Positions 1-12,016 are shown, numbered from the stretch's first letter. The stretch is DNA of 64,000 nucleotides from Notospermus geniculatus (GCA_002633025.1 NMRB01002509.1:38587-102586), one strand, 5' to 3'. Numbers and translations are program-made. The notes: a model not told the origin generated them from the sequence alone.

Positions 1-670
1 CTCAGCAGTGACAGCCACTGATATTTCCACTGCCCCACTCATCAATAAGACAAGAATCTGTAGCGCTAGCCATGCCCATAATTTCCTTAATAAACCTACT
101 GATAATAATGGTGGCATATTTATGTCTACATACCATAAGGAAGCCACATATAATCACGTTGCCCATATTTCATATCATGAAGCACATCAAACAATCTGTC
201 TGGCGACCCCAAGGCGAGTGGACAGTTGATACTAATACTGGAACCTTTTCAGGCAAAGGTGGCTGAAGATCAATCCTACGTGGAGAAATGGCAGGCAAGG
301 GGAGAGCAGACGCCGACATTTTCTAAGCGAATAATCGTTGATGGGTCTAGGAGACATTAATCAGTGTTAAGTGGTAATGAGAAGGGTAACCTAGGGTGGC
401 GATTGTTGCTCGGGTGAGGGAGTCTGGCGGCTGGGGACAACAACGGATTGTTCTGGTCGCCTTGGTGTACGACTGGAATTATTTCTCAGCACATTGTGAG
501 GTTCAATATTGAGTTGAGAGTTGAGCCCAGAAGACAGCATTATTGGCACCAGACAGGCTGGTATAAAGTGCAGAATGCAGGCCAACGGTAGGGCCAGTGT
601 TATTGTCCAATGGTGAAGTCAAACGTATTTCAAATACTACTGCCTGCTAACCTGCAACCTAAAGCCTGCC

Positions 671-859
671 GCACACTAAAGCTATCTGCTGAGCAAAAAG
701 TGTCTCGAGACCATTTGCTCAGCCGATAGCTTGCGTATTTTCAGTGAGTTTTCTGCCTCACGAGGCAGAAAGCTCGCATGTGCGTGTATTTTTCGGTGAG
801 TTAACAGCTGAGCAAACGGTCTCGAATGACTTTTTGCTCAGCAGATAGCTCCAGTGTGC
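671..859. repeat. Inverted repeat with ~53-bp arms
   Basis: Left arm 671-723 (gcacactaaagctatctgct …) and right arm 807-859 (… agcagatagctccagtgtgc) pair. A smaller palindrome 'tttctgcctcacgaggcaga' lies in the loop near 751. Confidence 0.85.
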
Positions 860-876
860 AGCAGGCTTGAAGGAAC

Positions 877-1236
877 TTACAGATCGACATTGCGTCTTGA
901 AGCAACTCGCAGCAACTAGCTTTCCAGCGATGGATTAGCAACTTGGAGTGACTGGTCGGTTGCCGATTTTGTCGACCTGAGCGCGCTTGCGTCTCCAAGC
1001 AACTGCCGGATCTGCTAGTTGCCGTGAGTTGCTTCAAGATGCCCATGTTCTACTTTTCGGTTGTTGGAATGGACCGAGGACATGGAAGACGAGCTGCCGA
1101 CATGAGCGTGCTGTTCGAGGTAACTGCCAGTTGCTCCGAGTTCCTCTCAATCGCTGAAATGTCGACCTGCGTTTGGTGGTTTTTTATCTGCAACGGATCC
1201 GTCGAGTTGCTTCAAGATGCAATGTCAACCTGTAAG
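877..1236. mobile_element. TIR element, ends cttacagatcgacattgcgt
   Basis: 34-bp ends match in inverted orientation at 31 positions ('cttgaagcaactcg' inner part). The interior is rich in 'cagttgc' and 'cgacctg' words, like the elements at 2793, 15130 and 46998. Confidence 0.7.
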
Positions 1237-1408
1237 CCTCTTAACTAGCCCCAGACAATAAATGGTATAACAGGAGGAAATAAGAGTGCCCGAAGAACAC
1301 CGACACCGTCAAAGATCTGCCCTCTCTATCACAGGAAGAATGTGTCCAATGGAGATCGGACCTGGAACCTCAGCGGTGACAGCTGCGGATATTTCCACCG
1401 CACCACTC

Positions 1409-2125
1409 TGAGACAGCCCATTGTGAGATTAGGGACGCCCACAGACAAGAACGACTTCAAATTGTTGTCATTCTCCGAAGAGGGTTGCGAAAATTACTGC
1501 TACGACTAGACTATTGATTCAACAGAGTACTTCAGACATGATTGGGACTAATCCTGATGATACTCTAGCGATTAATGGCGTCTGCAAAAAACCATCCACA
1601 TGCTCCCCATTCTCACTGCAAACCTCCCTTTTCGGCTCTTGGGCTTCTTCAGGATGGAACAATGGTGGGGAGTGTTTCCACCAGAGGGTACTATTAGGGT
1701 ACTACGCTAGTACGCTCAAAGGAACAGAAAAGGTCATTTTCTTTAATTTGATGGTGGTTTTGCAGGTTTTGAAGAAATAAGTACCCTCAAAAAAATTTCT
1801 GGCAGAGACCCTGGCGGGTGATCTGTCCTGTGAAAAGGTGAATGGTATTTAAAGGCAGTAGGGTGTTGTGAGAAAAAATCCTTGCTCAAGATTCCATTCA
1901 ATCAGTCTCTAACAGAGGTCCCACGGCCGTACGGATCGCCACGGAGATTGGCAGACCAATTCAAGCGTCAATGATTAAAATTTTTAGGCAACCAACTCGA
2001 TGACACGCCAACGAAACCACCACAATGACTTTCACCACAGAAGAAATGCACACCACATGGCAAGGACAGATAACTCAGAGCATCCAGACTTCTTTCAGAT
2101 CACTTTTGATGCTAACGAATCATTC
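1409..2125. other. Intergenic, nothing recognised
   Basis: No gene, RNA or clear repeat was seen. The 88-codon frame at 1514-1780 has no family resemblance. Confidence 0.6.
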
Positions 2126-2128
2126 TTA

Positions 2129-2469
2129 GGGGCCGTCTCAAAATTGTTTTGATGCCAAAAAAAGCTGAAGTGACTTCGTCTGGGGGGAAGGGGGTTCTCG
2201 ATTTGGGGAAGCCCACTTCATCTTTTTTGAAAAAATTGGCATCACTCTTTTTTTACAGGAGAATGACTTTTTTATATGCAGTCCAGAAAGGAACAAGGTT
2301 CTGGCTACATGGGCCTACTATGGACTGTATGAGACAGAGCTATAAACTTCCCACTTGGGATGAAGCCAATGTCAAGTGCCCACTTCATCTTTTCAAGGGG
2401 TCAGGGAAAGATGAAGTCACTTCGTCTTTTTTGGCATCAATGCAATTTTGACATGTTTGAGACGGCCCC
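2129..2469. mobile_element. Harbinger-like MITE, GGGGCCGTCTCAAAATTG family
   Basis: TTA at 2126-2128 and 2470-2472. Ends GGGGCCGTCTCAAAATTGTT and TTTGAGACGGCCCC, with 'gaagtgacttcgtc' in each subterminal region. Copies also at 9198-9733 and 27186-27806. Three-base TWA duplications with GGG-rich ends point to PIF/Harbinger. Confidence 0.8.
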
Positions 2470-2792
2470 TTATTCCATTTTGACGTCAGAAGGACCATCC
2501 TGTCAATACCTCCCCCGTCTTTTTTACCCCTGATCAGGTATGTCGGTCGCCCACGGCGACACTAATGATCCTGTCTTACGCGATATGATATTTTTCTTCT
2601 TATCTTGCTTGACCAGTTGGTGATGATATGGATTGGGTGAGCAGCGAGGCCGCCGAGGACAAGAAGGTGAGACGGCAATGTTGTCACATTCGTCTGGTCA
2701 TTTCAATATTGACCACTACTGGTACATTTACGGTCCCTCTGTGGTTCGTTATCATAGGGATCCAGTGGTTTCACCTGAACAATCTGAAGTTT

Positions 2793-3403
2793 CTAAGTAT
2801 CACGCTTGCGACTGGAGACAACAAGTCGCCACTGAGGTACTGGCGACTGGGATGATCTAGCTGGAACTGGAGGCGACTGATCAGTTGCCAGAAACGTATG
2901 CACCCTTGTGACTCGCTGGAACTGAGATTTTGCCAGTCGCCGCAAATTGCACGTGTTCAACTTTCTAGCAACTGAGCTACTGGCGATTGGGAGGATCTAG
3001 CTGGAACTGGAGGCGACTGATCAGTTGCCAGAAACGGTCGATGTACGTATGCACCCTTGTGACTCGCTGGAACTGAGATTTTGCCAGTCGCCGCAAGTTG
3101 CGCATGTTCAACTTTCTAGCGACTTGTACCAGTTTCGTTCAGTCGCTGGGATGTACGCGGGCTTGCAACTGATCAGTGCCAGTTTTCTGAACGAAACCTA
3201 GTCTCGTCGAGTCTCAAAGCCCCGGATGTTACCTGAGTTGCTGCCAGTTGCAAGTGCGATGTACGCGGTCAGGACATGACGACTGATTGGATCCTCCTAG
3301 TTTAACTGAGTTGCTGAATTTGCGATGTGCGCGCAGTGCGTACTACACCAGCGACTGATCAGATCAGTTACTTCCAGTTGCAAGTGCGATGTACACCTGG
3401 CTT
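2793..3403. mobile_element. 'cgactgg' family TIR element with internal duplication
   Basis: Starts near 'cacgcttgcgactggagaca' and ends near 'gcaagtgcgatgtacacctg'. Filled with 'cgactgatcag' and 'ctggaactgg' words. An inner ~125-bp piece is duplicated (2873-2992 and 3003-3122). A related copy is 25972-26421. Confidence 0.65.
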
Positions 3404-3530
3404 AAGTCAGGTAGACAGGCAGTTGTCTTGAAAAGTTCACTACAATAACGTAAGGTTGCTTGCTATTGAGGGGGTAACAATCCGGACTGACACAATCCAA
3501 CACTTGAGACCCTACCAGAGGCAGATTTAA

Positions 3531-3828
3531 AGGTGCTCTAGTTCGAATTGTAAACATTACGGTTTGTTTATTTACATGGTTGATTATAATAGTTATTTTT
3601 CCTTGGACAGGTGGCAGCACCGTGTATACCAAAACATTAATGTTATCTATTTTTATATCTATCTTGATAAATATTTTTGTAACTGAAATATATTTATGAT
3701 TTTACGCTCAAAAACAAACAAAAAGTTGAGAAAAGGCGAGATTTAATTCGATTTTATCTGATTTGTTAGTACCAGAAGTTGACAATAGGTGGCACACCGT
3801 AATGTTTACAATTCGAACTAGAGCAACT
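3531..3828. mobile_element. TTAA-flanked TIR element
   Basis: TTAA at 3527-3530 and 3829-3832; ends AGGTGCTCTAGTTCGAATTG and CAATTCGAACTAGAGCAACT. Both subterminal parts contain 'gtaaacattacgg' or its complement and 'ggcagcaccg'-like words, as in 58594-58843. Confidence 0.85.
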
Positions 3829-3832
3829 TTAA

Positions 3833-5035
3833 GGTGCACAAGGAAACCGAGTGAGTTAAATGTTTCATGGAGACTTGAACGTTTGAGAACATTTGGCACA
3901 GTGGTAAAATAAGTCGGCAAAAACACAAATGATACATGCACCCTCGACAGACGTCGAATGAAAAAGTGCCCACCTCCCCCGAAGACATGAACTGCTATCT
4001 CCGAAATGCTAGACAGAATCTACGACTGCGGGGTAAAACGTCAGAAAATAATCAGCAAAACGGCACTGATTTCCTCAACCTCGTTCCCAGGTATCGCACC
4101 ATGACGGAGAGATGCAGGAATACGAAGGATGCTGAAACCGTGGACCAGGTTGGCATGGTTTTCGAGCAATTACTCCAGTCGACATATCCCCGAAAAGACA
4201 TTTATTAATTAGGAAATAATACCACAGTAGAATTGCAGCTAGGAACATTTCAGCGCTGATAAGGCAACTCCCGTATTTTTGACAGAACTCATTCATTGGT
4301 GGTTAAGAGAACGGCAGGCTTGACAAGTTTATCTCCCGGAATATGGGTTATGAATGCTGTACACCTGCGTCGGGCATTCGTCAACGCGACTTTTACGTGC
4401 GGGCTAATTTATAAACGTCCCCGCTCAGGTTGGGATTTTTCTCGGGGTCATGAAAACCCGATCAGACTCCGCCTGATTGATAGATTTTTGAGAACGGTGA
4501 CGGGTGATGGATAGAGTTTTTACGGTGAGAATAAGGTTATCTCGAAACTTCAGTTTGTTTTAGAAATAATCATTAAAATCTGAGGAGCCAGTATAATCAA
4601 ATATCTGTCTAGGTGATTTATCACACTTGAATAAATCACAGGTACACTTTTTGTACGAATTTGTCCTTAACCATGGACTTCGTTCAAAATATCGGAGTGG
4701 TGCACTGGAAAAATTGGGAATGCAGAGCAATAAACTTCTAAGTGGTTCTGAAAAATATTTGGAATAAAATCATGAAAATTTATGTCTGGTCATCACTGAC
4801 ATTTGGCAGGACGAACTCCAACTTTAAAGGCCCATTTTAATGAAGTTTTTTTATCTTGGGTCTTGCAATTCTTCTGTGGAATCATAAGTTGAGAATTGCT
4901 GAGAAGAGGAACTCAGACCATCTTGTATCATACTAAAATTTGAGAAGAGTTTGTTTGTGTTTGTTGGTGATTTTCTTAATCTCCAAGACTGATGAACGGA
5001 TCGCCCCCAAACTTGGTATGCACATGCAGACAGAC
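3833..5035. other. Intergenic, nothing recognised
   Basis: 1.2 kb without a recognisable gene, tRNA or repeat. Short open frames at 3936-4208 and 4296-4514 show no family features or splice context I can defend. Confidence 0.55.
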
Positions 5036-5040
5036 CTGGG

Positions 5041-5525
5041 GAGCCTTGATAGCCTGGTGATTATCACGTCCACTTAGCAAGCGGCAGGTCCCGGGTTCGA
5101 ATCCAGCCTGGGCCATATGGGATTAATCATCCCTGGTTGTTCACGTCAGCCGCATCAGACAGTAAGCCAGTGCTTCACCTAAGACGGGTGCAATCACGCT
5201 CGTGCCCCTGCGCACCCACAAAATTGCACGGAGGAACTCGATTGACCGCACTCCTCGGCAACCTTGAAGTAACTGACCATCAAATTTCACAAGTGTGAAC
5301 AGCTCTCCTCGAACCTTTGAGGAGGTCAACTGATTGAGTCCTGCAGATTTCAAACGTGAAGCACTGGTAAGCCGTGGTACCTTGTACCTTGTGCCTTTGC
5401 GAGAGGGCACTGTAAAAGACCCCATCCAAGTGAGGAAGATGAGTACGTAGCTTGAGATGGCCTCCTGCGTACTTACCAGGGCCAATAATGCTATGCTTCA
5501 GCCCTGACAGAAAAATACAAATACT
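5041..5525 (+). mobile_element. SINE family A copy split by a small TIR element
   Basis: tRNA-like head at about 5043-5115: A-box-like TAGCCTGGTGA, loop TTAGCAA (AGC in the anticodon position) and a full B box GGTTCGAATCC. The body follows with 'ttgcgag…gtaaaagacccc', 'accagggccaataatg' and an 'aaatacaaatac' tail. The body is broken at 5168-5366 by an insertion. Confidence 0.85.
5168..5366. mobile_element. Small TIR element inside a SINE, 6-bp duplication GTAAGC
   Basis: Ends CAGTGCTTCAC and GTGAAGCACTG; GTAAGC at 5162-5167 and 5367-5372. Removing it restores the family A SINE body. CAG…CTG ends are hAT-like, but hAT duplications are usually 8 bp, so the class is open. Confidence 0.8.
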
Positions 5526-5921
5526 CTGCCTCCATGGTATTAAATCCTCTGCAGAACACAAGAAAACGAACATATGGTAAAGCCTATCAGTCACAACGAA
5601 AGCCGATTCCAGATTTGAAAGACGGAAAAAGTCAGCTTGCATTGCTTTTGGTTTATCTCCTTACCCAAAAAAATTCGGAAATCTATTTTTGACTGGGAAT
5701 AGCTTTTTCTTGAGGTAGGCCTACATCAGACAGGGCCTACAGCAGCCAGAGGCTGACAACATTGAGAAGGAGAACATTTGTGGCATTTTCCGTTCGCCAA
5801 ACAGCTTCTCGGTAATACCATCTTCTGCGTGTCGCTGGCATTAAATTCAGCTAATACTTCGCAAACCTCATTTAATTTTGAAGTGTATTATGAAGGAAAT
5901 TTGGTTTCCAGCAAATGTGTT

Positions 5922-6380
5922 CAGGGGTGGATCTGGGATTTGACCGAAGGGGGGGGGGGCGCAGATATCGGCAGCAGCAAAGCTGTCGCCGCACCCGCCG
6001 CAGGCCACGTCTTTAGCAGGGGGTCTGGGGAGCCTCCCCCAGAAAATTTTGAAATCTAGAAGTCCTGAAACGTGATTTCCGGGGATTTCGGAATGCAAAT
6101 CTAGCTCCCGTCGGTGCTTGGAAAACCGCCTTCTGAACGGCATAAAACCAACAAAAATTGCAAATTAATATACTACTGAGTAGAGATCTTATCAGTAACG
6201 TGGAGTGTGGCTGTTATGTTCTTGCTCAAAGTGTCCTGGTGCCAAACTACTACCTCTTTAGGATCCCGCCGGAATCTGTCGCCATAGAAGCTAAAATTCA
6301 GTTACTGGAAAAACACTGGTCTGCGAAATTAAGGGGGGGGGGAGGCATGCGCCACGTGCGTCCCCCTAAATCCGTGCCTG
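5922..6380. mobile_element. CAGGGGCGGATCC-family element, 5-bp duplication GTGTT
   Basis: GTGTT at 5917-5921 and 6381-6385; ends CAGGGGTGGATCTGGG and CCCCCTAAATCCGTGCCTG. It contains the family block 'ctcccccagaaaatttt' (near 6034). Frames across it are not coding. Confidence 0.85.
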
Positions 6381-6385
6381 GTGTT

Positions 6386-6919
6386 TGTCCATATCACTGC
6401 CCTAGCCATCCACAGATGTGGAGGTCTAAGAAGCAATCACCACGAACTGTCCAGCGTGTACGTAGCTTGCACATCGGCACCCAAGCAGAAGATATTACTC
6501 AGGACATGTTTTTGCTGCCAATGGACAAAAAACAAATCTGTCATGAAATTCCATCTTCACCATGGCAACTGTCATTCAAAATCAACCGCATTTTTGTCTC
6601 AATTATCGCCAGCTAATGAGCAGGAGATCCAACCAGAAGTAGACATCCAATTTTCTTTTCTCACCCGCAGTTTCTCCATGCACTCTTCGGTTTTGACATC
6701 AGCATGGACTTGGGAATCATAATGCCTGGTTGTTGCAAGGCCTTTGCTCTCGCTGCTGATAATCGGTAGGTTCGTTGCTTGGTTAATCGGTCAGAGGCTG
6801 GTTGGGCAGTTGATTGGTTGGTCAGTCAGTTGGTCAGTAGTTCAGTTGTTTGGTTAAACACGTTGACTGCCGGCTACAATTATACTTGTAGTCGCTGATC
6901 TCCTCCCCATTGCCATGCA
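6386..6919. other. Intergenic with a ggtt/ggtcagtt low-complexity stretch
   Basis: Low-complexity 'ggttggtcagtcagttggtc' sequence at about 6765-6860. Otherwise nothing recognised. Confidence 0.6.
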
Positions 6920-6924
6920 GCTAC

Positions 6925-7207
6925 CAGGGGCGGATCCAGGATTTTGGAATACGGGGGGCTGGTCACCATCAGCCACAGGCCGACGGAGTCGCAAGGCGAG
7001 CGCTGAAGGCGCGAAGCCACGACAGGGGGGTCTGGGGGCCTCCCCCAGAAAATTTTAAATTCTAGATGCGCTTTTAGATACGATTTCCAAGCATCTGGAA
7101 GTCATGATTTCCTCATCTATTCGCTCATTTTTTCGTAGTTATTGACCCGTTTTTTGTTGGTCTTCCAAAAATACGGGGGGCCGCGGCCCCCTCTGGATCC
7201 GCGCCTG
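6925..7207. mobile_element. CAGGGGCGGATCC-family element, 5-bp duplication GCTAC
   Basis: GCTAC at 6920-6924 and 7208-7212; ends CAGGGGCGGATCCAGG and CTCTGGATCCGCGCCTG. It has the internal block 'cctcccccagaaaattttaa' shared with 5922, 20322 and 35038. Confidence 0.9.
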
Positions 7208-7356
7208 GCTACGAGAATACTCGTAGTAGGGCTAAAGCATTTTCTGTTAATGTTCGCAAGCTTGGCAATGACGAAGAGCCTTCCTATGATCATACTGGCA
7301 GTGGGGATTGACCAGATGTATGGGAACACGCTAGAGGGCGTACAGCTACGACTCAT

Positions 7357-7536
7357 ACAGTACAGGCCAAAATTAAAGTCCACTTGCTGTGCACGTGCCA
7401 CGTGAACGCTGCGCGCGGGCCACCCACCGACGGCGCGTCGTACGTGACAGGGTAGAATCTCATGCATTGCGTGAGACGTGGACGTCCCGCGCGCGGGATA
7501 CGCAGCGCGGTGGACTTTAATTATGGACTGTACTGT
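7357..7536. mobile_element. ACAGTAC-ended TIR element, 180 bp
   Basis: Ends ACAGTACAGGCCAAAATTAA and the complementary TTAATTATGGACTGTACTGT; the arms extend to 'agtccac'. The core is GC-rich with 'gcgcgcggg' words. Confidence 0.8.
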
Positions 7537-7539
7537 AGT

Positions 7540-8640
7540 TGGCAATATGAAATAAACTTGAAATAGGCCTGGGGGTCATGGCAATGGCGGATGAAAATGA
7601 TATTTTGGCCATGGCAGTAAACGTGTTAAGCCCCTTTCACACCGGGCCTACATAGAGTTGCTTAGTGCGATGTACAGACTATGCCAAGCTTACACTGCCC
7701 TACGCTGATCTACGTGGCAATACGCCAAGGGACACAAAGGGGTATGCGCGATGGACACAAAAAATTAAACATGTTCAATTTTTTCGTGCACTTTTGGCGT
7801 AGAGCACTGGATGCAGAAAGTATGCAGTTTTTACGCAAGTCTACGCAACACTGTACTGTATGCCATGCCTACGCATGAGTACACTTAACGACAGTCCGAT
7901 GAAAAATCCTTTGAGGCTGGCATAGTGTTACGTATAGGGCATAGTGTTGCGTACTTTTGTTAGTGAGGGTTCAGGGACTACGCCAATCCTGCATGAAGCA
8001 ACATTTTCAGTCCACAGTTATACAAAGTGGCCAATTAAGGTGTCCACTGAGCTCAGAAAACAGTGCATTTCATAGTATACCATTGGGAACACTTTTCTGA
8101 TTCGCACTGTAGAACTCGGTACAACCCTCCGGCAAAGTAAACAACCACGCCATGTAAAATACAGTATTCTTCCTGATTGTAGCAAATGTTTTCCAACCTG
8201 TGTCGTACAAACAGGTTGTGTGATCAGGACCCTCATCAATTTTGATTAAGTTGTCCCTGATGATGACGGGTGGACATGATCGATCACACCTGTAGCGGCC
8301 ATCTCCCGGCAATTCTTGACCATAATGACCGGCTGAAATGGTTACAAATAAGACAAAGGGGCAGAGATTAATAACGATTTATTTGTTGTCGTCTGATTAT
8401 AATATTTCTGACTTGTGGATGGGTGTGGGCCGTGCTCAGTCATGACAAATACGTTTGGTGTCTCCATCATGACAAACATGCCAAATCAGCATTTTCGTAT
8501 GCCCCTTCCGTAGGATACCCTAATAACAGCCATGAAACTCATCTGTATTGCTGAACAGGTCATTACAAATGGGTGTCTACAAAAATAAGACCCGGCCAAC
8601 TATAAAACTAAGACCCATACGAAAAACCTAGATTATTGGT
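7540..8640. other. Intergenic, rich in tacg/gcgta words, nothing recognised
   Basis: 7640-7960 has many 'tacgc' and 'gcgta' words and begins 'cccctttcacaccgg', which often marks TIR ends, but no matching right end was found. No gene. Confidence 0.5.
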
Positions 8641-8644
8641 GCAT

Positions 8645-8879
8645 TGCTAGCGTGCATACTTCGAAAGCGACTGAAGACAACTAGAAGCAACGGTCAACAA
8701 CACGTAGAACATGAGCAACTGGCTGGAACTAGCGGCAACGGTCGGCAATAGCGTTGCTGGTGTGCGTACAGCGACCTGTTTGAGCATCTGATCAGTTGCT
8801 GCTGGTTCCAGGTAGTCGGTAGCCGTTGCCGAAAACGCCATTGCCGGGATTGTTTCCAGTCGCAAGGCCGATGTAACTT
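8645..8879. mobile_element. 'gcgactg' family element, partial copy
   Basis: Shares 'gcgactgaagacaactagaa', 'ggcaatagcgttgc' and 'gatcagttgctgctggttcc' with 15412-15655 and 47210-47453. Confidence 0.75.
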
Positions 8880-9197
8880 AAGCTATATTTAAGGCTAAAG
8901 TCCAACCTGTCCATACGGCCCATAGTTTGCTTAGGCCAAGTATAGAACAAGTTTTTTCAATCCAGCACAACGAATTTCATTCCTTGAAAGTACGAGTCAG
9001 ATTGAGTCAATTACATTACTTCAGATGAACGATTCTCTCAAAGTGGAGAGGTCTCGAATGGCAAAAAACAAGCACTTGAACAGCGCTTTGCTTGTGGGAC
9101 AGTAATAGAAATCCAGCACTTCGTACATGCTTTAGTAAGCATTAAACATTCGATACGATTTACATTTCACCGGCCGAACACTCACGTCTGAAGATAA

Positions 9198-9733
9198 GGG
9201 GCCGTCTCAAAATTGCTTTGATGCCGAAAAAGACGAAGTGACTTCGTCTGGGGGAGGGGGTTCTCGATTTGGGGAAGCCCACTTCATCTTTTTTTGAAAC
9301 AAATTGGCATCACTCTTTTTTACAGGATAATGATTTTTTTATATGCAGTCTTCAGAAAGGAACAAGGTTCTGGCTACATGGGCCTACTATGGACTGTATG
9401 AGTCGGTATAAACTTCCCACTTGGGATTTCCCATCTGTAAAATGTGTGCTAAATATAGCAACCATGTTCCCATGACTACAAGGAGCCAACTGAAGGGCTT
9501 CATATATTCTTGACTTAGGCCCTCAGCTAGTCTGAACACGGGCCAGTTTGCCGATGTGACAGTGGAGGCGCTGTTTGGCAAACTCGGTCCGAGGCTGGCC
9601 GCCATCACTAACATCCCTACATGGATGAAGCCAATGTCAAGTGCCCACTTCATCTTTTCAAGGGGGAGGGGGTCAGGGAAAAGATGAAGCCACTTCGTCT
9701 TTTTTGGCATCAATGTAATTTTGAGACGGCCCC
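9198..9733. mobile_element. Harbinger-like MITE, longer copy
   Basis: Same ends as 2129-2469 (GGGGCCGTCTCAAAATTG / GAGACGGCCCC), flanked by TAA and TTA. Carries about 190 bp of extra central sequence around 9430-9620, absent from the shorter copy. Confidence 0.8.
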
Positions 9734-10254
9734 TTAGTATATTGAAGGAACAGGACACTGGATGTTTGGAACTCAACGCCGGGCGTTAGTGGTGTGGAAG
9801 TAATGACGACAAGAGAATGATTGAGACCACGGCCCGAAAACAAACGAAAGAGACAGGCGAAGAATTTCACACCAGACTCGTCTGATTTGCCGTTTAGTTA
9901 GAAAAATTTGATTGGTTTTCATGGTTTTGTTTTGCATTGCAAACAATGGTCTACCAATTGACTCTCAGCATGGTGCTTACCCCGTGGAGTTTTCATAACT
10001 CTTTCGTCTTGATTTGTCAATAATGAGCAGACGCTGTGTTCTTGAAGATATTTCGACCAAATTGGTGAATTTAGAGAAACTTATTTGAATAAAAGTTGTT
10101 CCTTTCATCAATTTTTCGATATTTCCTTCAAGATGTTTTTTTTTATCGTGTCAACAAAATTCTGCCTCCGTTGTTTGATTTGTCAGCAGATGATGTTCTA
10201 CATGTACAGTGCGTGCAGAAGACATATTCTACTCTAGGAGATAAATAGATATAT

Positions 10255-10533
10255 ACAGTACTCTGCACAATTGACTGACCTTCCTCAGCCATGACAGCGT
10301 GTACCATCTGCATACGACATGCAGCGTCATGCGCGTACCGTCCCCTATCTTCTGCGAATGTTGTGTGGCGCCGTGGAAGGCACACAATGAAGACGTAACG
10401 TAAACGTGGTGCGCGGAGATGACACGGAAAAGACGCATGACGTGCCTGTACCATACGCAATGAAGTGCAGCATACCTTACGCGTGACATACGAGGAAGGT
10501 ACGTGGAGGTAGGTCAATTGTGTTCCGCACTCT
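10255..10533. mobile_element. ACAGTAC-ended TIR element
   Basis: Left end ACAGTACTCTGCACAATTGA; right end near 'ggtcaattgtgttccgcact'. Interior blocks ('gcagcgtcatgcgcgtaccg', 'gaagacgtaacg') are shared with 57490-57759. Confidence 0.75.
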
Positions 10534-10871
10534 AACTTATTGATGAATTTTAGAGGAAAGTATTTGAATAAAAGTTGTTCCTTTCATCAATCTTAAGATA
10601 TTTCCTTCAAAATGTTTTGTTTGTTTGTTTTGTTTATGTTCGTATCACGTCTTGGCAGACTTCTGCCTCTCAACTTTGTTGCCTTGATTTGTCAGCAGAC
10701 GACATTGTTGTAAGTGCAGACAACATGTTCCAGAAGATACTCTGAGGAAACCTACCAGGTTCCCAAAGGGGCCTCAAATGCATATTATTATGAGTTCCCT
10801 CAGATCTGGGTCACCACCGATTAACTAAGCACTCACAGTATATAACCTAATTGCTGAAGTTTACAGGAAAA

Positions 10872-11005
10872 CAGTGTTTCTGCCAGGAATTTTTTAAAGG
10901 GGGATAAAGAGAAAATTTGACAGAATTCTTGGTCAAAAACACAAATTTTGACTTTTTAAGGAGGAAAGGGACATCCCCCCTGTCCCCCCTCTGGTGGAAA
11001 CACTG
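10872..11005. mobile_element. Short CAGTGTTTC…GAAACACTG element
   Basis: Ends CAGTGTTTCTGCCAG and CTGGTGGAAACACTG. No clear target duplication. CAG-type ends are hAT-like. Confidence 0.6.
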
Positions 11006-11109
11006 AGGTATTTGAATAAAGGTTGTTCATTTCATCATTTGAAAGAAACTCCCTTCAAATTTTTGCTGTTTGAATCACACTGACAAAATTTTGTGTTGCA
11101 CCTGCTTTC

Positions 11110-11730
11110 AGAAGCCAACTTGCTTCCTACCAAGCACCATGTGACTAGCTACACATCAGGCTAAAAACGAACCAAAGAACAAGTGATTCACTGCTGGAAA
11201 TCGACCTTTAACAATGATTACGAGGCGGCGCAGAACATGAATATGGAAGAATATCACCATGGTAGAGCCGTGTATCCGCGGAAACACAAAGGCGCCATGT
11301 CTTGACGTCTTTGTGCTTCTGCGTGCGTCAGTCAGAGCTGTCAACTCGGACTGTAACGTGGAGACGTCTGCTGTGTAAGTTCGTCTAATCTATGAGCTAA
11401 TTGGAATGGCACATTTATGATTTCATCTGCATAAAATTTGGGCACTTTTATTCACATGGAAGAGATATGTGACCTAGTCTGGCAAGACCCCGCCAAAGTC
11501 GCTGAACACCACAGGCTTATGTAGGGAGTCTAATCACAATGAAAAAACGACGATCTGTTAGTGGCAAAAAAAAGCCTTAGGCCTATCGATTGCACAACAA
11601 AGGCAGGTATGATCAAGGCCTATGTCACCCGCCAGCGACTCTGGCTGGGTTTTCACAGACACGGTCACATATCTATCGTCACCGTGCGAAGAGTGGCGTA
11701 ATAAAAACTTTGACGCCCGTCCCATCTGAG
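11110..11730. other. Intergenic, nothing recognised
   Basis: No gene or clear repeat seen. Short frames here lack any recognisable family. Confidence 0.55.
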
Positions 11731-11870
11731 GTTCCAGGTTCGAACCCCAGTTTGACCCATTCTTCACGTGATAGAGAGAGTGCTTCTCTTTGACAGTGCA
11801 CTGGCTCCCTTCTTTGTACTCCAGTTTTCTCCTCCTTCACACTGAATCTGCCAAATGTCGTCTGGCAAAT
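11730..11870 (+). mobile_element. SINE family C copy
   Basis: B-box-like GGTTCGAACCCC near 11739, then 'cattcttcacgtgatagaga' and 'ctctttgacagtgcactggc', matching 53850-54175 and 61625-61765. Confidence 0.65.
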
Positions 11871-11902
11871 TCAATGTACTACAGCAGGAGAGCTAATAAT
11901 AG

Positions 11903-12016
11903 TGAGCTTTCGCAACCGTCCGGTTAGGCCCAACGACGACGTTTATCTATTGTTCGGGTAGACTCACACAATAGATAAACGTCGTCGTAGGGCCTAACCG
12001 GGCGGTTGCGAAAGCT
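11903..12016. mobile_element. Near-perfect 114-bp hairpin element
   Basis: Left arm 'gagctttcgcaaccgtccgg…' and right arm '…gggcggttgcgaaagctc' pair over about 48 bp (cgacgacgtttatctattgt inner end), with a ~14-bp loop at 'tcgggtagactcac'. Confidence 0.85.

Larger units (their letters stand above)
1..1408. repeat. Direct repeat of ~40 bp at both ends of a 1.4-kb block
   Basis: Bases 1-40 ('ctcagcagtgacagccactg' + 'atatttccactgcc') recur at 1369-1408 with a few changes. The block between contains two inverted-repeat structures (671-859 and 877-1236). This may be one repeat interrupted by insertions. Confidence 0.6.
9960..11110. repeat. Tandem ~200-bp repeats interrupted by two TIR elements
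   Basis: 'tatttgaataaaagttgttc' + 'ctttcatcaat' and 'gatttgtcagcaga' recur from 10084, 10558 and (diverged) 11007, with a partial copy from 9990. Interrupted by 10255-10533 and 10872-11005. Confidence 0.75.

Noticed and set aside
5141-5642. 114- and 120-codon minus ORFs
   Set aside because: They read a SINE and its inserted TIR element in reverse.
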